Position numbers and translations under genes: made by a program. Shown here one piece after another: positions 36,539-44,917 of a DNA stretch of 64,000 nucleotides. The stretch is from assembly GCF_902728235.1 (NCBI RefSeq), contig NZ_CACVBO010000002.1, positions 558,001 to 622,000 of the forward strand, read 5' to 3'. The first letter of the stretch is position 1; each line of letters opens with the position of its first letter. Under the pieces are notes generated by a model. The model did not search any database. It saw nothing but the letters and a program-made list of their open reading frames with translations, and was not told the DNA's origin. The DNA comes from Lentimonas sp. CC4 (GTDB lineage Bacteria > Verrucomicrobiota > Verrucomicrobiia > Opitutales > Coraliomargaritaceae).

Positions 36539-39018
36539 AACTTAAATTAATAGCTTACGCGGGCGTTCTCGTCGGGTGCACGGCAAGTCTTTGCTCGCAA
36601 ACGATCACTTTCACTTCCCCTGATTATAGCGATGGCGCATTAAATGCCAGTGGCGCATGGAATGCGGATACGGAGTGGCTAATTTCTGAGGCATCTGGTG
36701 CAGGGAAGGTGCAGTCGACGGGCACCAATAAAATTGCGGTCTTAAACATACCTCGGGCGCTTGCCGTCGGGCAGCGGTATGAGGCTGCGATTAATTTTCA
36801 ATACCTAGGGAGCTATGAGGCTACCGATTTGACCTCGAATACATTCATGGTTGGTCTGAAGGCTGACAATACGTCGAGTCATGTATCTCTGGGCACTCCC
36901 GGGGCCAGCGCACAAGTTCAATTTGCTACAGAATCTGGAAGTGCCGTTTATCGCTTAAGGCAAGGCTACTCGGCGTTCCCTGGAGTGAGCAGTATCTCTA
37001 GAGCCTTCTCTGATGGGGATGTATTGGAATTCAAATACACGATTGCTCTTAGTTCGGACGCCGAAAGTAGCTCTGTGGATATCATTTTAAGTAATCTGAC
37101 GGCTGGAGTGAATACTGGCATTGGCACGATTACCGGGATTGATCAAAGCCTCTATGATGCGCTCATCGGGGATGGGGCGTATCTATATTTTCAATGGACG
37201 AATGGTGGTAACTTCGGCTTTACCGGCGCTCAGGTAAATAGTCTGACGGGAGCGTTGCTGACGACAGAGGATCCGACACCGAATCCGACTCCTGAATTTG
37301 CGAGTGTCGAGTCTTGGATGTCGGCTCGTTACACGGGCTACTCTGGAGATGTTGTCCTCGCACAAGCCGATCGCGCAATGCAAGCAGGAGAGGGAAGCCA
37401 GACCGCTAAAGTCTCGCTAGACTTTTTTGACGAACATCAGCCCATCGTAGGATTTGGAGCATCGATGACAGAAGCATCCGCTAAGATTATCTATGAATCA
37501 GATGATCGAAATGAAATCATGGAGAAGTTGTTCGATCCCGAAACAGGAATCGGTCTCTCTTTGGTCAGAATCCCGATGGGCGCGTGCGATTTTTCGATCG
37601 ATGTTTGGTCCTATGAAGATGTTCAGGGAGAATTTACAATTGCCCGAGACCTTGCGTATACCATCCCATTGCTCAAGCAGGCCTTGCAGTTGAACCCCGA
37701 TCTCAAATTGACTGCGGTCCCATGGTCGGCACCCGCATGGATGAAGACGACAGGTAAGATGGAAGGTGGGCAGGTTCAGTCTGAACACTACGACGAATAT
37801 GCTAATTATTTTGTCGATTTCATTCAAGCATACGAGGCCGAGGGACTGCCCATTTGGTCAGTTGCGCCTCAAAATGAACCGCAACATTCGACCACTTCAT
37901 ACCCGACCACATGGATGACTGCGGCTCAGCAAATCGCTATTATCGCTGAGATGGTGACAGCATTCGAAGCCAATGAGATCGATACCAAAATTATCTGCTT
38001 CGATCACAATTACGATATCGGCGAAGCCTACGTGGACGCTGTCTATGCGGATTCGGATGCATTTTCCAGTGTCATCGGGTCGGCTTGGCATCAGTATGGC
38101 GGTAATGCCACGTCGATGGGGGCGATCTCTGCGGCGTATCCTAGCAAAGGAGTCTACCTTACTGAGCGCACCGGCAGCAATGACCGCACGAAGACGCAAA
38201 AATTTCAATGGTCTAGCAACTTTAACTATTTCATGGGTGATATTTTTTATAATGCGTTGAACAACGATTCGCAGACCTTGCTAACCTGGAATATCGCGAT
38301 CGACGAAACGGGTGGCCCACGCTTGCCTAATGTTAATTGGGATGAGGCGGCCGGTTTGATCGAATATGATAGCGACTCTGACAGCTATCAATTGTGGGCG
38401 GAGTATGCGGCTCTAGGGCAATACTCAAAGGCGGTAAAGCCTGGTGCTGTGCGGATTGGGGTCACCGTCGATCCCGACTTCAATGATAAGCTCTATGTGA
38501 CTGCTTTTAAAAACACTGATGGCAGCGTCGCTGTCGTGGCTTATAATAAAAATAGCTATACTGTTGATTTTGATATTGAGCTATCAGAGCAGCATCTCGC
38601 TGTTTCGATCGGCGAGGGGGAAGCGGTCACTTATTTGATGAATGTGGCTTCAGTCGCTACAAACGCTGCCTATGAGGCATACATGGCTGATAAGCCTGGG
38701 GATGAGCTGCTCAAAGGGTTTGATGCAGACCTCGATGGCGATGGTCTGGCCAACGGCCTAGAGATGGCGTTTGGCTTGGACGCCAGCGATCCTGCCGACG
38801 CTGCCGAGGTTCCCGTTGGTAGCATTGAGGGGAGTCAGTTTTACGTTCAGACCGACCGTGTGGACGGCATTGCATACGGAGCCAAAGGGAGTTGGGATCT
38901 AGATGAATGGTTTCCCGTCGATCCAGCCACTGTTGGCGATGCGGTGCGCTTCAGTTTGGATACTGCTGAGCAGCCTGTTGGGTTCCTGCGATGGATCATT
39001 GAACCCAGCGCTGAGTGA
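36535..39018 (+). CDS. Secreted multidomain GH30 glycoside hydrolase
   Basis: 827 residues. Signal peptide about 1-22, then an N-terminal beta domain (about 25-240) of the concanavalin/jelly-roll kind with TFTSPDYSDGAL. The GH30 catalytic domain (about 265-700) has GFGASMTEASA, VPWSAPAWMKT, acid/base Glu448 in PQNEPQH, FDHNYDIGE, SAWHQYGG and nucleophile Glu544 in YLTERTG. The C-terminus carries a TSP3-like DADLDGDGLANGLE and a beta tail typical of Verrucomicrobiota exoenzymes. It is closest within the window to the GH30 encoded at 44918-47800. It is the last gene of the operon starting at 29596. Confidence 0.9.
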   Translation: MKLKLIAYAGVLVGCTASLCSQTITFTSPDYSDGALNASGAWNADTEWLISEASGAGKVQSTGTNKIAVLNIPRALAVGQRYEAAINFQYLGSYEATDLTSNTFMVGLKADNTSSHVSLGTPGASAQVQFATESGSAVYRLRQGYSAFPGVSSISRAFSDGDVLEFKYTIALSSDAESSSVDIILSNLTAGVNTGIGTITGIDQSLYDALIGDGAYLYFQWTNGGNFGFTGAQVNSLTGALLTTEDPTPNPTPEFASVESWMSARYTGYSGDVVLAQADRAMQAGEGSQTAKVSLDFFDEHQPIVGFGASMTEASAKIIYESDDRNEIMEKLFDPETGIGLSLVRIPMGACDFSIDVWSYEDVQGEFTIARDLAYTIPLLKQALQLNPDLKLTAVPWSAPAWMKTTGKMEGGQVQSEHYDEYANYFVDFIQAYEAEGLPIWSVAPQNEPQHSTTSYPTTWMTAAQQIAIIAEMVTAFEANEIDTKIICFDHNYDIGEAYVDAVYADSDAFSSVIGSAWHQYGGNATSMGAISAAYPSKGVYLTERTGSNDRTKTQKFQWSSNFNYFMGDIFYNALNNDSQTLLTWNIAIDETGGPRLPNVNWDEAAGLIEYDSDSDSYQLWAEYAALGQYSKAVKPGAVRIGVTVDPDFNDKLYVTAFKNTDGSVAVVAYNKNSYTVDFDIELSEQHLAVSIGEGEAVTYLMNVASVATNAAYEAYMADKPGDELLKGFDADLDGDGLANGLEMAFGLDASDPADAAEVPVGSIEGSQFYVQTDRVDGIAYGAKGSWDLDEWFPVDPATVGDAVRFSLDTAEQPVGFLRWIIEPSAE

Positions 39019-39062
39019 TCGCGGCTCGCGTCCTTTTCGTTCGAGAAACGCTATTTATATAT

Positions 39063-39167
39063 ATGAAGCAATCAGTCAGATTCACCACGTCTCTCGTATT
39101 TGTTGTGATCAGCACTGTTGTTTGTTCAGCAGAGATCACCGATGAGCGACTCACTACCAAAGACTAA
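39063..39167 (+). pseudogene. Signal-peptide stub, truncated secreted protein
   Basis: ATG to TAA, 34 codons. Residues 1-23 are a good signal peptide (RFTTSLVFVVISTVVCSAE) and only about 11 residues follow. It starts 44 bp after the GH30 stop. It looks like the 5' end of a deleted secreted enzyme gene; a real 34-residue peptide cannot be excluded. Confidence 0.4.
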
Positions 39168-39266
39168 CTTCTAAGGTATTCATAATTGTTTTCTCGCTTA
39201 TAGCATTCTGCAAGGCAAGAAACATATTGCATAGTTAATTTTATTATTAAAGAGTTTTATCAATTG

Positions 39267-39281
39267 ATTAAGCGCTAAAAC
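39267..39281. promoter_or_regulatory. LacI-type operator-like site 1
   Basis: ATTAAGCGCTAAAAC, a palindrome around GC of the form bound by LacI/CcpA-family regulators. It lies 65 bp upstream of the LacI-type gene, suggesting autoregulation. Confidence 0.5.
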
Positions 39282-39312
39282 ATATCACTGGTAGTCAATC
39301 TATTCGACTTGC

Positions 39313-39332
39313 AGTGTAAGCGCTTTAACACT
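39313..39332. promoter_or_regulatory. LacI-type operator-like site 2
   Basis: AGTGT and ACACT arms flank an AAGCGCTT core, 13 bp upstream of the ATG of the LacI-type gene. It resembles a catabolite-responsive element. Its centre is about 48 bp from the first site, so cooperative binding is possible. Confidence 0.55.
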
Positions 39333-39345
39333 TGTAATAGAGTTT

Positions 39346-40353
39346 ATGGCAGACGCTCCAAAATCTACGAATCAAGCGACGAAACCGAAAAAGCCGGGGT
39401 CAAAAGTGAGCATCTATGATGTGGCTGCTCACATCGGTGTTTCTCCAGGCACGGTCAGTCGCGTCATTAACAACCGTGATCGGGTGAAGACCTCGACGCG
39501 TGAGAAAGTGCTGGCCGCAGCTAGAGAACTTGGTTTCGCTCCGCAGGCTGCGGTTCGTCGCCGTGAGATCGCCGTCATTACTGAGGAAGATTATCGCGAC
39601 CGTATTGCTGGGTATTCTGCTAGTCTCACGCAGCATCTAGCCTTTGAGTTAACTCGCCGGGAGATGGCGCTGCAGTTGCCAGAGGCGGCACTCGACTCTC
39701 TTCAGACTGCCTACATTAATGGCATTATTGTCGTTTCTCATGGGCCTCATGTCGAAGCGGCTATCGAGCAATTAGAGAAGCGTTTGCCTGTCGTTCACAT
39801 TGACCTTTTTGAGAAAACGAAAGATCGCTATACAGTGAATTCGGATCATGAGCAGGCCGGCTATCTTGCAGCACTGCACTTCGTCGAATGCGGGCGTAAG
39901 CGCCCAGCCTTTTTTGCCTACGATGGCGCGCCCAATAGGGCTCGATTGAGGGGCTTTAAGCGGGGACTCCAAGAGGCAGGCCTAAGTCTGGATGAAAATT
40001 TGTTTCTGACGGTGGCGCAAGGAGAGCCTTTCTATGTGGCACTCAATAGTCTCGTGCGTATGCGGGCCGATGCGGTCTACGTGCCCGGTTCAAGTATGGA
40101 GGCGGTCGAAGCGCTACACTTGCTTCACTATGTTTTGAAGCAGGAGATTCCCAAAGACATTGCCGTGATCGGAGGGGAAAATGACCGACTCTCTTCATTA
40201 CTGGTTCCGCCGCTCACGACGATTGAAGAGCCTTTGGGTGACCTGGCAATTAAGGCAGTGGAAATGCTGCAAACTTTAATGGATGGGGATAAGCCAGCTA
40301 AAGCTCAAGTGACACTGCCTGTCAAATTGATCCGTCGTGCTTCTGGCGGTTGA
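39346..40353 (+). CDS. LacI-family transcriptional regulator
   Basis: 335 residues, cytoplasmic. After a basic N-terminal extension (about 1-21), residues 22-75 form the LacI helix-turn-helix and hinge region (IYDVAAHIGVSPGTVSRVINN, then AARELGF). A periplasmic-binding-protein-like sensor domain follows (HIDLFE, AGYLAALHFVECGRKRPAFF, AVIGGEND). The sensor should bind a sugar released by the neighbouring enzymes. Two AAGCGCTT-type palindromes lie in its own promoter. These differ from the AAACAGTTT operators of the surrounding operons, so whether this protein controls them is unproven. Confidence 0.9.
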   Translation: MADAPKSTNQATKPKKPGSKVSIYDVAAHIGVSPGTVSRVINNRDRVKTSTREKVLAAARELGFAPQAAVRRREIAVITEEDYRDRIAGYSASLTQHLAFELTRREMALQLPEAALDSLQTAYINGIIVVSHGPHVEAAIEQLEKRLPVVHIDLFEKTKDRYTVNSDHEQAGYLAALHFVECGRKRPAFFAYDGAPNRARLRGFKRGLQEAGLSLDENLFLTVAQGEPFYVALNSLVRMRADAVYVPGSSMEAVEALHLLHYVLKQEIPKDIAVIGGENDRLSSLLVPPLTTIEEPLGDLAIKAVEMLQTLMDGDKPAKAQVTLPVKLIRRASGG

Positions 40354-40872
40354 GGGATCAACCAATGCCCCAGGGGCACTCCGACACACGCCAAACCCGA
40401 ATGGCACTAATTTAAGCCACAGTAGAAGCGTGCTTCCAGCCGCTTGCCCCAGTATTTAAGGTGCATCGTCATTTACCGGAGAGTGGATGCATAGAACCAC
40501 TGGTTTAGCGGGCTTCGCACTCAGCTTCTTTGGCTGAGGATACGTAATATTTTACAACCGCTTGCGCTAGAGAGGGGGAGATTGGGAGTGTGATGGGCAC
40601 ACCCCTATGAACTTCAATCCAGCTTCCTTGCCATACCTTTCCTCAGTAAATGACGATGAGCCGTATTTAAGCGCGCAAAGGCTTGGCCTATCGAATAGAA
40701 CGCCCTTTCAGGGCTGGCTGTCTGGAGTTTGAATTCCCGGGGCGTTGCCCCGGGCTGATATAGGTTGCCCCCTTGGGGCGAGTAATCATCCAAATTGAAA
40801 ATATGACAATCTTCTAGACTCTACTGTGTGGCCGGATTCTTGAACGCCTGTATTGCAAGTTGAGGGTGCTGC
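40354..40872. other. Intergenic region with REP-like hairpins
   Basis: The 519-bp gap between the LacI-type gene and the convergent GH30 gene contains the hairpin module at 40683-40779 and a small CAGC/GCTG hairpin near 40520. No open reading frame is convincing. Confidence 0.6.
40683..40779. repeat. REP-like three-hairpin module
   Basis: Order: GCCCTTTCAGGGC (40702-40714), CCCGGGGCGTTGCCCCGGG (40736-40754), GCCCCCTTGGGGC (40767-40779), preceded by TATCGAATAGAACG. The same three hairpins in the same order occur at about 50837-50920, and in reverse at 50711-50803. Confidence 0.72.
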
Positions 40873-42915
40873 CTATTCCGTGAATTCTGAAATGAATTTA
40901 CCGGATATCACAGTCTGATTCTCCAGGCCCGGTAGATCCCAGGCGACGGAGACACGTCCATTCTTTTTCTTACCAGTCTGGCGCGCTTCTATGTAATATT
41001 TTCGTCCGGCTTCGAGGCGGATCGGCTTCGATTTCTGATCTGGATGTTGGTCGAAGCTTCGCGCCCAACTCGAGCAAACGGCGATTTCTTGTGTGTTTTC
41101 GGGATCTGCGTCGCTGCTTAAATAGAGCTGTGCTTTGCTGTTGCCGAGGACATAGAAGGTATACTCTCCTGTCATATTCGGGTGGACATAGCCCCGTAGC
41201 AAACTGATGGACTGCGCTTCCCATTCATCCTTCGTATTCATTTCCGAAAGCAAGACCGATCCTGCTGGGTTTGCTGGTATGCCAGCGTCCGCATACACAT
41301 CCTTGACCTTATAGAAGTCGGGTGTATTGAGCCACCATTGCTTCAGTATTTTGCCTGTCCCGGTCGGTATTTCCGGTCCAATTATCTGCGGCGGGGCAAC
41401 GGGATCGAGTGTCATGGATGGTAGGGTGGCGGGGAAGAGATAGGTCGCCACGGTCGAAGGCGGAATCGAGCTGGCCGTTTGGGACTCTCCCATCCGTAGA
41501 TAGAAGCGTTGCACCCATGGGTTCTGGTTCACGACGACCACTACAATCGTTCCGTCGGGATTTCGGAAGGCCACGTTCGAAACGGTTTCGGGGGTGCCTG
41601 CACTGCTGTCGATACGCACCGCTCCCGGGCGGATGAATTTTGAAAATTGTCCGTAGAGATAAAACTCGGGCGTTTTATAGAACTCCTTGCTGTCTCCGTC
41701 CTCCTGCACCAGCATTGTCGGGCTGAGTATCTTGGCATGGTTGTAGGGACCCTGATTGTGCTCATCCAAAGTTCGGGTGGTCATGGTGACCCAGTTCATG
41801 TAGCTGGTGCTCCAGTTGCGGAACAATTGGACGATCGCATCCATTCCTTCGGTGCCCCATTTCGAACCCTCAGTGAAAACAATATTCATGTCCGGATGCG
41901 CCTCATGCACCTTCGAGAGCGCCTCCACACTTCCGCCGTAGTGGTGGAATGCGGCGCCATCGACTAATCTGTTTTCTGGCACCATTTTTTTGTAACCGTT
42001 CAATGTCTTGATGGCGTTGCCAGAATGGTTGTAGTTGTGGTCGCAAACCCATACGCGAGTTGTTAGGTCATGCTCTAGGAACTCACGATTGATCTCTCGG
42101 GTGATCAAGGCCTCGTCCCAAAACGTGAAGTAGCAGCCCGGATAGGTCTTCGGCACGAAATAGTGCTCGTTATTCACCGTGATTGCATACAGCGGTATGC
42201 CTTCATCCGCGTAGGCTTGAACCGACTTGCGAAGGTAAGTGGCAAAATCAGCAAAATGCTCGCGCTTAAGTTTGCCTCCAATGAGGGTTCCGCTGTCTTT
42301 CATCCAGCCGGGCGGACTCCAAGTCGATCCAAAGAACACCAGATCCTGTCCGCAGTCCTCGGCCACTTCCTGTAGTAGTTTGACCACGCGGATGATGCCG
42401 AGCTTTCGATCGTTTTCGATGGAAAACGGGCCATCCTCCTGATCTTGATAGCTGTAGAATCCCTGCGGATGATCCGATACGGATCGGCCGTCCGAAAAGT
42501 CGCTGGCACCGAGTGCGACGCGATACATCGTCATGCCCAGGCCCTCAACTGGATCTACGAGTTGGCGCAGCAGTGCTTTGATTTCCTCGTCGCTGCGGTT
42601 CTTCTGCATGGCATAGGTCGAAGTGTCCTCCAGTGACGTGCCGATACCAAGCAGCGTTTGGAACGACTGGTCGGGGTCGATCGAGATCACAGGCAGTTCC
42701 GCCCCGCCGATACGGGTCATGGGCAGGTCTGCCTGTTGATCCAGTGTGAAGCGCCATTCTGACTCTGGAATGGGATCGGAATACCAACGCGATGATTTCG
42801 GCATCAGTTCCGATGAGAAAAATACCTGCACCCCGGTTGGTTCGGCGCATGCGCATACGGCCGACAGGAATCCCGCCGCTACCATTTGAATCCATTTGTA
42901 TTTTGCTGTTATCAT
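40873..42915 (-). CDS. Secreted GH30 glycoside hydrolase with C-terminal PA14-like domain
   Basis: 680 residues, signal peptide about 1-24. The catalytic domain has GIGTSLEDTS, STWSPPGWMKD, acid/base Glu250 in VNNEH (His where most GH30 have Pro), CDHNYNHSG, AAFHHYGG and nucleophile Glu349 in VFTEGSKW. From about residue 535 a PA14-like domain follows (GEYTFYVLGNSKAQLYLS, then GRKYYIEARQ, VSVAWDLPG), which often binds glycans. It is the last gene of a minus-strand operon with GH3 (74 bp upstream) and another GH30. The NEH variant may indicate different leaving-group preference. Confidence 0.88.
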   Translation of the reverse strand: MITAKYKWIQMVAAGFLSAVCACAEPTGVQVFFSSELMPKSSRWYSDPIPESEWRFTLDQQADLPMTRIGGAELPVISIDPDQSFQTLLGIGTSLEDTSTYAMQKNRSDEEIKALLRQLVDPVEGLGMTMYRVALGASDFSDGRSVSDHPQGFYSYQDQEDGPFSIENDRKLGIIRVVKLLQEVAEDCGQDLVFFGSTWSPPGWMKDSGTLIGGKLKREHFADFATYLRKSVQAYADEGIPLYAITVNNEHYFVPKTYPGCYFTFWDEALITREINREFLEHDLTTRVWVCDHNYNHSGNAIKTLNGYKKMVPENRLVDGAAFHHYGGSVEALSKVHEAHPDMNIVFTEGSKWGTEGMDAIVQLFRNWSTSYMNWVTMTTRTLDEHNQGPYNHAKILSPTMLVQEDGDSKEFYKTPEFYLYGQFSKFIRPGAVRIDSSAGTPETVSNVAFRNPDGTIVVVVVNQNPWVQRFYLRMGESQTASSIPPSTVATYLFPATLPSMTLDPVAPPQIIGPEIPTGTGKILKQWWLNTPDFYKVKDVYADAGIPANPAGSVLLSEMNTKDEWEAQSISLLRGYVHPNMTGEYTFYVLGNSKAQLYLSSDADPENTQEIAVCSSWARSFDQHPDQKSKPIRLEAGRKYYIEARQTGKKKNGRVSVAWDLPGLENQTVISGKFISEFTE

Positions 42916-42989
42916 ACTTTACTTTCTCTAGACGTTACTGAGAGGGGCTGGCCATCTGGCCTCGTGAATCCCTCTGCGTTACCTTCTCA

Positions 42990-44831
42990 TTAATATTCTA
43001 GTCCGAAGCCAAATTCGAACAGCGGGTCATAGACTGGATCGCCTACATTCATAGGAACCTGATCCATGGATTTCGCCCAAGTGAAAGGCAGTTTGCCTAC
43101 GGGCGCGAAATCACCAAAGAGCACGTCTGCAATGCCTCGTGCCTCGGTTCCCGGTAGCCATGCTGCAACAATGGCGTCGCTTTGCTCCAGTGCGTCGCCT
43201 AGCAGGAGCGGGCGGCCAGACAATAGCACAAGCACCACTGGCACGCCTGCATCGTGGCAGCGTTGGATCACGGCTTGGTCTGCGGGATCGAGATCCAGTG
43301 ATTCACGATCTCCTTTGCCCTCTGCATACGGCGCTTCACCAACAACGACCACGGCTACGGAGGAACCGGCCACATCGCTGCCATCGGCCGAATGCACGAC
43401 CTCGGTGTCGTCGGAAACGGTCGCACGGATTGCCTCTAAAATAGTCGTGCCACCGGAGGTGATCTCACCCATTTCTCCCTGCCAGCCGATGCTCCATCCG
43501 CCGCACTGCATGCCGAGGTTGTCAGCACCTCTTCCGGCGACGCTGATGCGCTTGATGCTCTTCGCGAGTGGCAGGCGATTTGATTTGTTCTGGAGCAACA
43601 CCAGTGACTGCCGCACGGATTCGCGTGCGACGGCGCGATGTGCTTCGCTGCCAATTTTTTGCTCCAATCCAGGAGCACCTTTGGGAGTCTCAAACAGGCC
43701 TAACTCTGCCTTTACAGTCAGAATCCGCAAGACCGCGTCATCGATACGTGCGAGTGATACTTTGCCCTCGTCGACAAGTTCTTTGAGGAGCGTGATGAAT
43801 TCGATGTAGGAATGCTCTCCTTCACCTTGCGCGTTCGGGCCGGTCGGGATCATAAACATATCGATCCCCGCATTTACAGATGTCTCGATATCGCTTTTGT
43901 AGTCGCCAGGCAGTTCATCGATCGCCGCCCAATCCGATATCACGAATCCTGAATACTTCATTTCACCTTTGAGCACCTCGCGAATCAAGTAGTCATGACC
44001 GTGCAATTTCTGTCCGTTCCAACTGTTGTAGGACGCCATGATCGACAGGGTGCCCGCATCGATAGCCGCTTGGAAGGGCTCGATATGGAGGGCTCTGAGT
44101 GTCGCTTCATCAGACACGACATCGCCTCGGTCGATACCATTCATGGTGCCGCCGTCGCCCACATAATGCTTGGCGCAGGCGAGTATGGAAGTGCTTGAGG
44201 AAAGATCTGCACCTTGCAGGCCTCGGGTCAGTGCAGCACCCAGTTCTCCAGCCAGATCCGGTGATTCCGAGAAGGACTCGTAAGTGCGGCCCCATCGTTC
44301 GTTGCGGGCGACCGCAACGCAGGGTGCAAAAGTCCAATCGATTCCTGTTGCCGCGACTTCGAGCGCTGTCACCCGGCCCACCTGCTCGACTAGGTCCGGG
44401 TTGCGGGTTGCACCTAGGCCAATGTTATGAGGGAAGATGACGGCGCCATCGACGTTGTTGTGTCCATGCACTGCATCGACACCGAAAATAATCGGTATGC
44501 CTAAGCGTGTGGTCGTGGCGTGGTGCTTCAACGCCGCGACATGTTTAGTCCACGCTTCGGGTGAACTACTGCGAGGTAACTCTGCTGCGGCTGTCCGGTC
44601 GCTAATCGCCGGATCTAACGGGTCTGAACCACCTCCGCTTAAAAGAGAGCCAATGAAATACTTTGCAATGTGCTCCTCGTGGCCCAGTAGCGCGTTACTA
44701 TCGACCTGAACCATCTGCCCGACCTTTTCGTCGAGGGTCATTTTTGTGAGTAGTTCTTCTTGTATCGATGTGCCGAATACGGATCCGGCTCCCAATAGAA
44801 AGAGTGGGGTAAGTATTTTTGTATTTATCAT
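42990..44831 (-). CDS. Secreted GH3 beta-glucosidase-like enzyme
   Basis: 613 residues, signal peptide about 1-20. Standard two-domain GH3: an N-terminal TIM-like barrel with FGVDAVHGHNNV, FAPCVAV, ERWGRTYES, KHYVGDGGT, and nucleophile Asp300 in GFVISDWAA, then an alpha/beta sandwich with SLVLLQNK, AGRGADNLGMQCGGWS and GTEARGIADVLFGD. No FnIII-like third domain, the usual shape for secreted exo-beta-glucosidases. It would trim oligosaccharides from the non-reducing end. It lies between two GH30 genes in one operon. Confidence 0.9.
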   Translation of the reverse strand: MINTKILTPLFLLGAGSVFGTSIQEELLTKMTLDEKVGQMVQVDSNALLGHEEHIAKYFIGSLLSGGGSDPLDPAISDRTAAAELPRSSSPEAWTKHVAALKHHATTTRLGIPIIFGVDAVHGHNNVDGAVIFPHNIGLGATRNPDLVEQVGRVTALEVAATGIDWTFAPCVAVARNERWGRTYESFSESPDLAGELGAALTRGLQGADLSSSTSILACAKHYVGDGGTMNGIDRGDVVSDEATLRALHIEPFQAAIDAGTLSIMASYNSWNGQKLHGHDYLIREVLKGEMKYSGFVISDWAAIDELPGDYKSDIETSVNAGIDMFMIPTGPNAQGEGEHSYIEFITLLKELVDEGKVSLARIDDAVLRILTVKAELGLFETPKGAPGLEQKIGSEAHRAVARESVRQSLVLLQNKSNRLPLAKSIKRISVAGRGADNLGMQCGGWSIGWQGEMGEITSGGTTILEAIRATVSDDTEVVHSADGSDVAGSSVAVVVVGEAPYAEGKGDRESLDLDPADQAVIQRCHDAGVPVVLVLLSGRPLLLGDALEQSDAIVAAWLPGTEARGIADVLFGDFAPVGKLPFTWAKSMDQVPMNVGDPVYDPLFEFGFGLEY

Positions 44832-44917
44832 AAATGTGTGTTTCAGGATTTTTGCAGGTCTATGGGAATTTTACGTTTCCACGGTAAAACAAGGCAGGCT
44901 CGGTGCTGTCTGGCAGG

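Noticed and set aside
39313-39332. LacI site taken as a variant of the AAACAGTTT operator
   Set aside because: Its core is AAGCGCTT with even symmetry; the other sites have an odd centre and no CG.
43066-43809. 247-codon plus-strand frame opposite GH3
   Set aside because: It is antisense to a complete GH3 with all motifs; its Ser/Pro/Thr-rich composition is a shadow of the real gene.
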